Below are positions 63,095 through 64,000 of a DNA stretch of 64,000 bases, in pieces; position 1 is the first letter of the stretch, and every line of letters starts with the position of its first letter. This DNA comes from JACMPA01 sp035564115 (GTDB taxonomy: Bacteria > Patescibacteriota > Saccharimonadia > Saccharimonadales > UBA4665). Under the pieces are notes generated by a model. The model made no database searches and was not told the DNA's origin. It saw only the letters and a program-made list of their open reading frames with translations. Both the position numbers and the translations under genes were made by a program. The DNA lies in assembly GCA_035564115.1 (NCBI GenBank), contig DATMTN010000012.1, positions 1 to 64,000 on the forward strand, written 5' to 3'.

Positions 63095-64000
63095 GTGATT
63101 TGCATCTGAAAGATATTGCTAAAAAGCTCGAGGCGGAGCCGATTCGTAAGGGGTTTGGGCGTGGGCTTAAGAAGGCTGGTGAGCTCGACGTGAATGTCGT
63201 GGCGGCCTGTGCTGACCTGACTGATTCGACGCAGATTAGTATGTTCAAAGAAGAATTCCCTGATCGGTTCATTGAGATCGGCGTGGCCGAGCAGAACCTC
63301 GTTACTGTAGGCTCGGGCCTAGCGGCCATGGGCAAGATACCATTTGTCAGCAGTTACGCTGCCTTCATGCCAGGTCGCTGCTGGGAGCAGATTCGCACCA
63401 CGATCTGCCTGAATGACCAGCCGGTCAAATTGGTCGGTTCACATGCTGGTGTATCGGTCGGCCCCGATGGTGCCACGCACCAGATGCTCGAGGATGTTGC
63501 CCTAATGCGTGCCCTGCCAAACATGGTGGTACTCGCCCCATGCGACAGCGTGGAAGCCGAGAAAATGACGCTCGCCATGGCTCGTGACAAGCGTCCAAAC
63601 TATGTACGTCTGGCCCGCGAAGCGACACCGATTATCACCACCGACAAAACACCGTTTGAAATCGGCAAGGCCTATGTCTACGAGCAGGGCTCAGATGTCA
63701 CCATCATTGCCACCGGTACTATGACCTACCAGGCACTGCTGGCTGCCGAACAGCTCTACAAGGACGGCATCGAGGCCGAGGTAGTGCACGTGCCGACCAT
63801 CAAGCCACTGGACGAAGCCACGATTCTGAAGAGCGTCAAAAAGACTGGCGCGGTGGTGACAGCCGAAGAAGGTCAGATTACTGGCGGTCTCGGCGGTGCA
63901 ATTGCCGAACTACTGAGCGAAAACCACCCGGTGCCTCTTAAACGTGTCGGGATGATGAACCGCTTCGGTGAGTCTGGCGAGCCAAATGAGCTTCTCGAAC
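63091..64000 (+). CDS. Transketolase, C-terminal subunit (3'-truncated by window end)
   Basis: 303 codons are visible from ATG 63091, open to the last base, so the stop is outside. The pyrimidine-binding domain is seen in FPDRFIEIGVAEQNLVTVGS (the catalytic Glu), GSHAGVSVGPDGATHQMLED and the C-terminal domain start TIIATGTMTYQALLAAEQL. Partner of the N-terminal half encoded upstream; the small membrane gene lies between. Confidence 0.94.
   Translation, partial: MSDLHLKDIAKKLEAEPIRKGFGRGLKKAGELDVNVVAACADLTDSTQISMFKEEFPDRFIEIGVAEQNLVTVGSGLAAMGKIPFVSSYAAFMPGRCWEQIRTTICLNDQPVKLVGSHAGVSVGPDGATHQMLEDVALMRALPNMVVLAPCDSVEAEKMTLAMARDKRPNYVRLAREATPIITTDKTPFEIGKAYVYEQGSDVTIIATGTMTYQALLAAEQLYKDGIEAEVVHVPTIKPLDEATILKSVKKTGAVVTAEEGQITGGLGGAIAELLSENHPVPLKRVGMMNRFGESGEPNELLE

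Noticed and set aside
1..64000. CRISPR arrays, insertion sequences, prophage or integron elements
   Set aside because: No regularly spaced direct repeats, transposase, integrase or phage structural genes were found; the repeats seen are pilin paralogues and short palindromes.

Overview
The window looks like chromosomal DNA of a Patescibacteria (CPR) bacterium, most likely Candidatus Saccharibacteria (TM7). The grounds are mid-range GC, very tight gene packing with many ATGA/TAATG overlaps, a complete set of ordinary information genes beside many small secreted proteins, a type IV pilus (T4P) locus with a run of pilin paralogues, a sortase-type LPXTG surface protein, a split transketolase and a short bL32. 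TGA works as a stop (for example at the pheS/HIT, PPOX/pheT and marR/MFS overlaps), so the UGA-to-Gly recoding of Gracilibacteria/Absconditabacteria does not apply. The taxonomic call is inference; no rRNA is present.

Layout. 1-8.1 kb: membrane and secreted proteins of unknown role, a MurF-type ligase facing D-Ala-D-Ala ligase, and leuS. 8.3-13.7 kb: information genes (rpmF, nusB, a Nudix gene, rnc, rpsP, khpA, trmD), a candidate structured small RNA between khpA and trmD, then nickel superoxide dismutase with its S26 maturation peptidase. 13.7-16.9 kb: a MarR-controlled 14-helix drug exporter and a UPF0104 membrane protein. 16.9-27.5 kb (minus strand): pilB, pilC, five pilus-related genes including a pilin-like stalk fused to an LVIVD beta-propeller, then six tandem pilins interrupted by a small membrane protein with a histone-H1-like tail. 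27.6-29 kb: a divergent histidine kinase and CheY-like regulator. 29-33.1 kb: a GtrB/GtrA/large-membrane-protein cluster whose third gene carries a PIG-L deacetylase domain. 33.1-37.1 kb: small genes, an LPXTG surface protein and tRNA-Gln. 37.1-38.6 kb: metK behind a SAM-riboswitch-like leader with a terminator. 38.6-49 kb: rarA, a CNNM/CorC protein, PIG-L, ZIP transporter, rmuC, a GH63-like glycosidase, yajQ and secreted proteins. 48.5-53 kb: pheS, HIT, PPOX and pheT. 53-59.7 kb: tandem FKBPs, glutaredoxin, trxB, a flavin reductase, GDPD, ppa and three Nudix genes. 59.8-64 kb: gapA, rpiB, rpe and split transketolase (second half runs off the end), an interconversion route linking lower glycolysis and pentose phosphates.

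Regulation. About twenty genes have a sigma70-like -10 hexamer ending 6-11 nt before the start codon and no Shine-Dalgarno sequence, implying leaderless mRNAs. A second class (rpmF, rpsP, khpA, sodN, grx, trxB, ppa) has clear leaders and SD sites. This pattern moved many start calls downstream of the longest ORF. Several promoters carry inverted repeats that look like operators (nusB, marR, yajQ, glutaredoxin, gapA). Family calls come from motifs read by eye; no database search was run.
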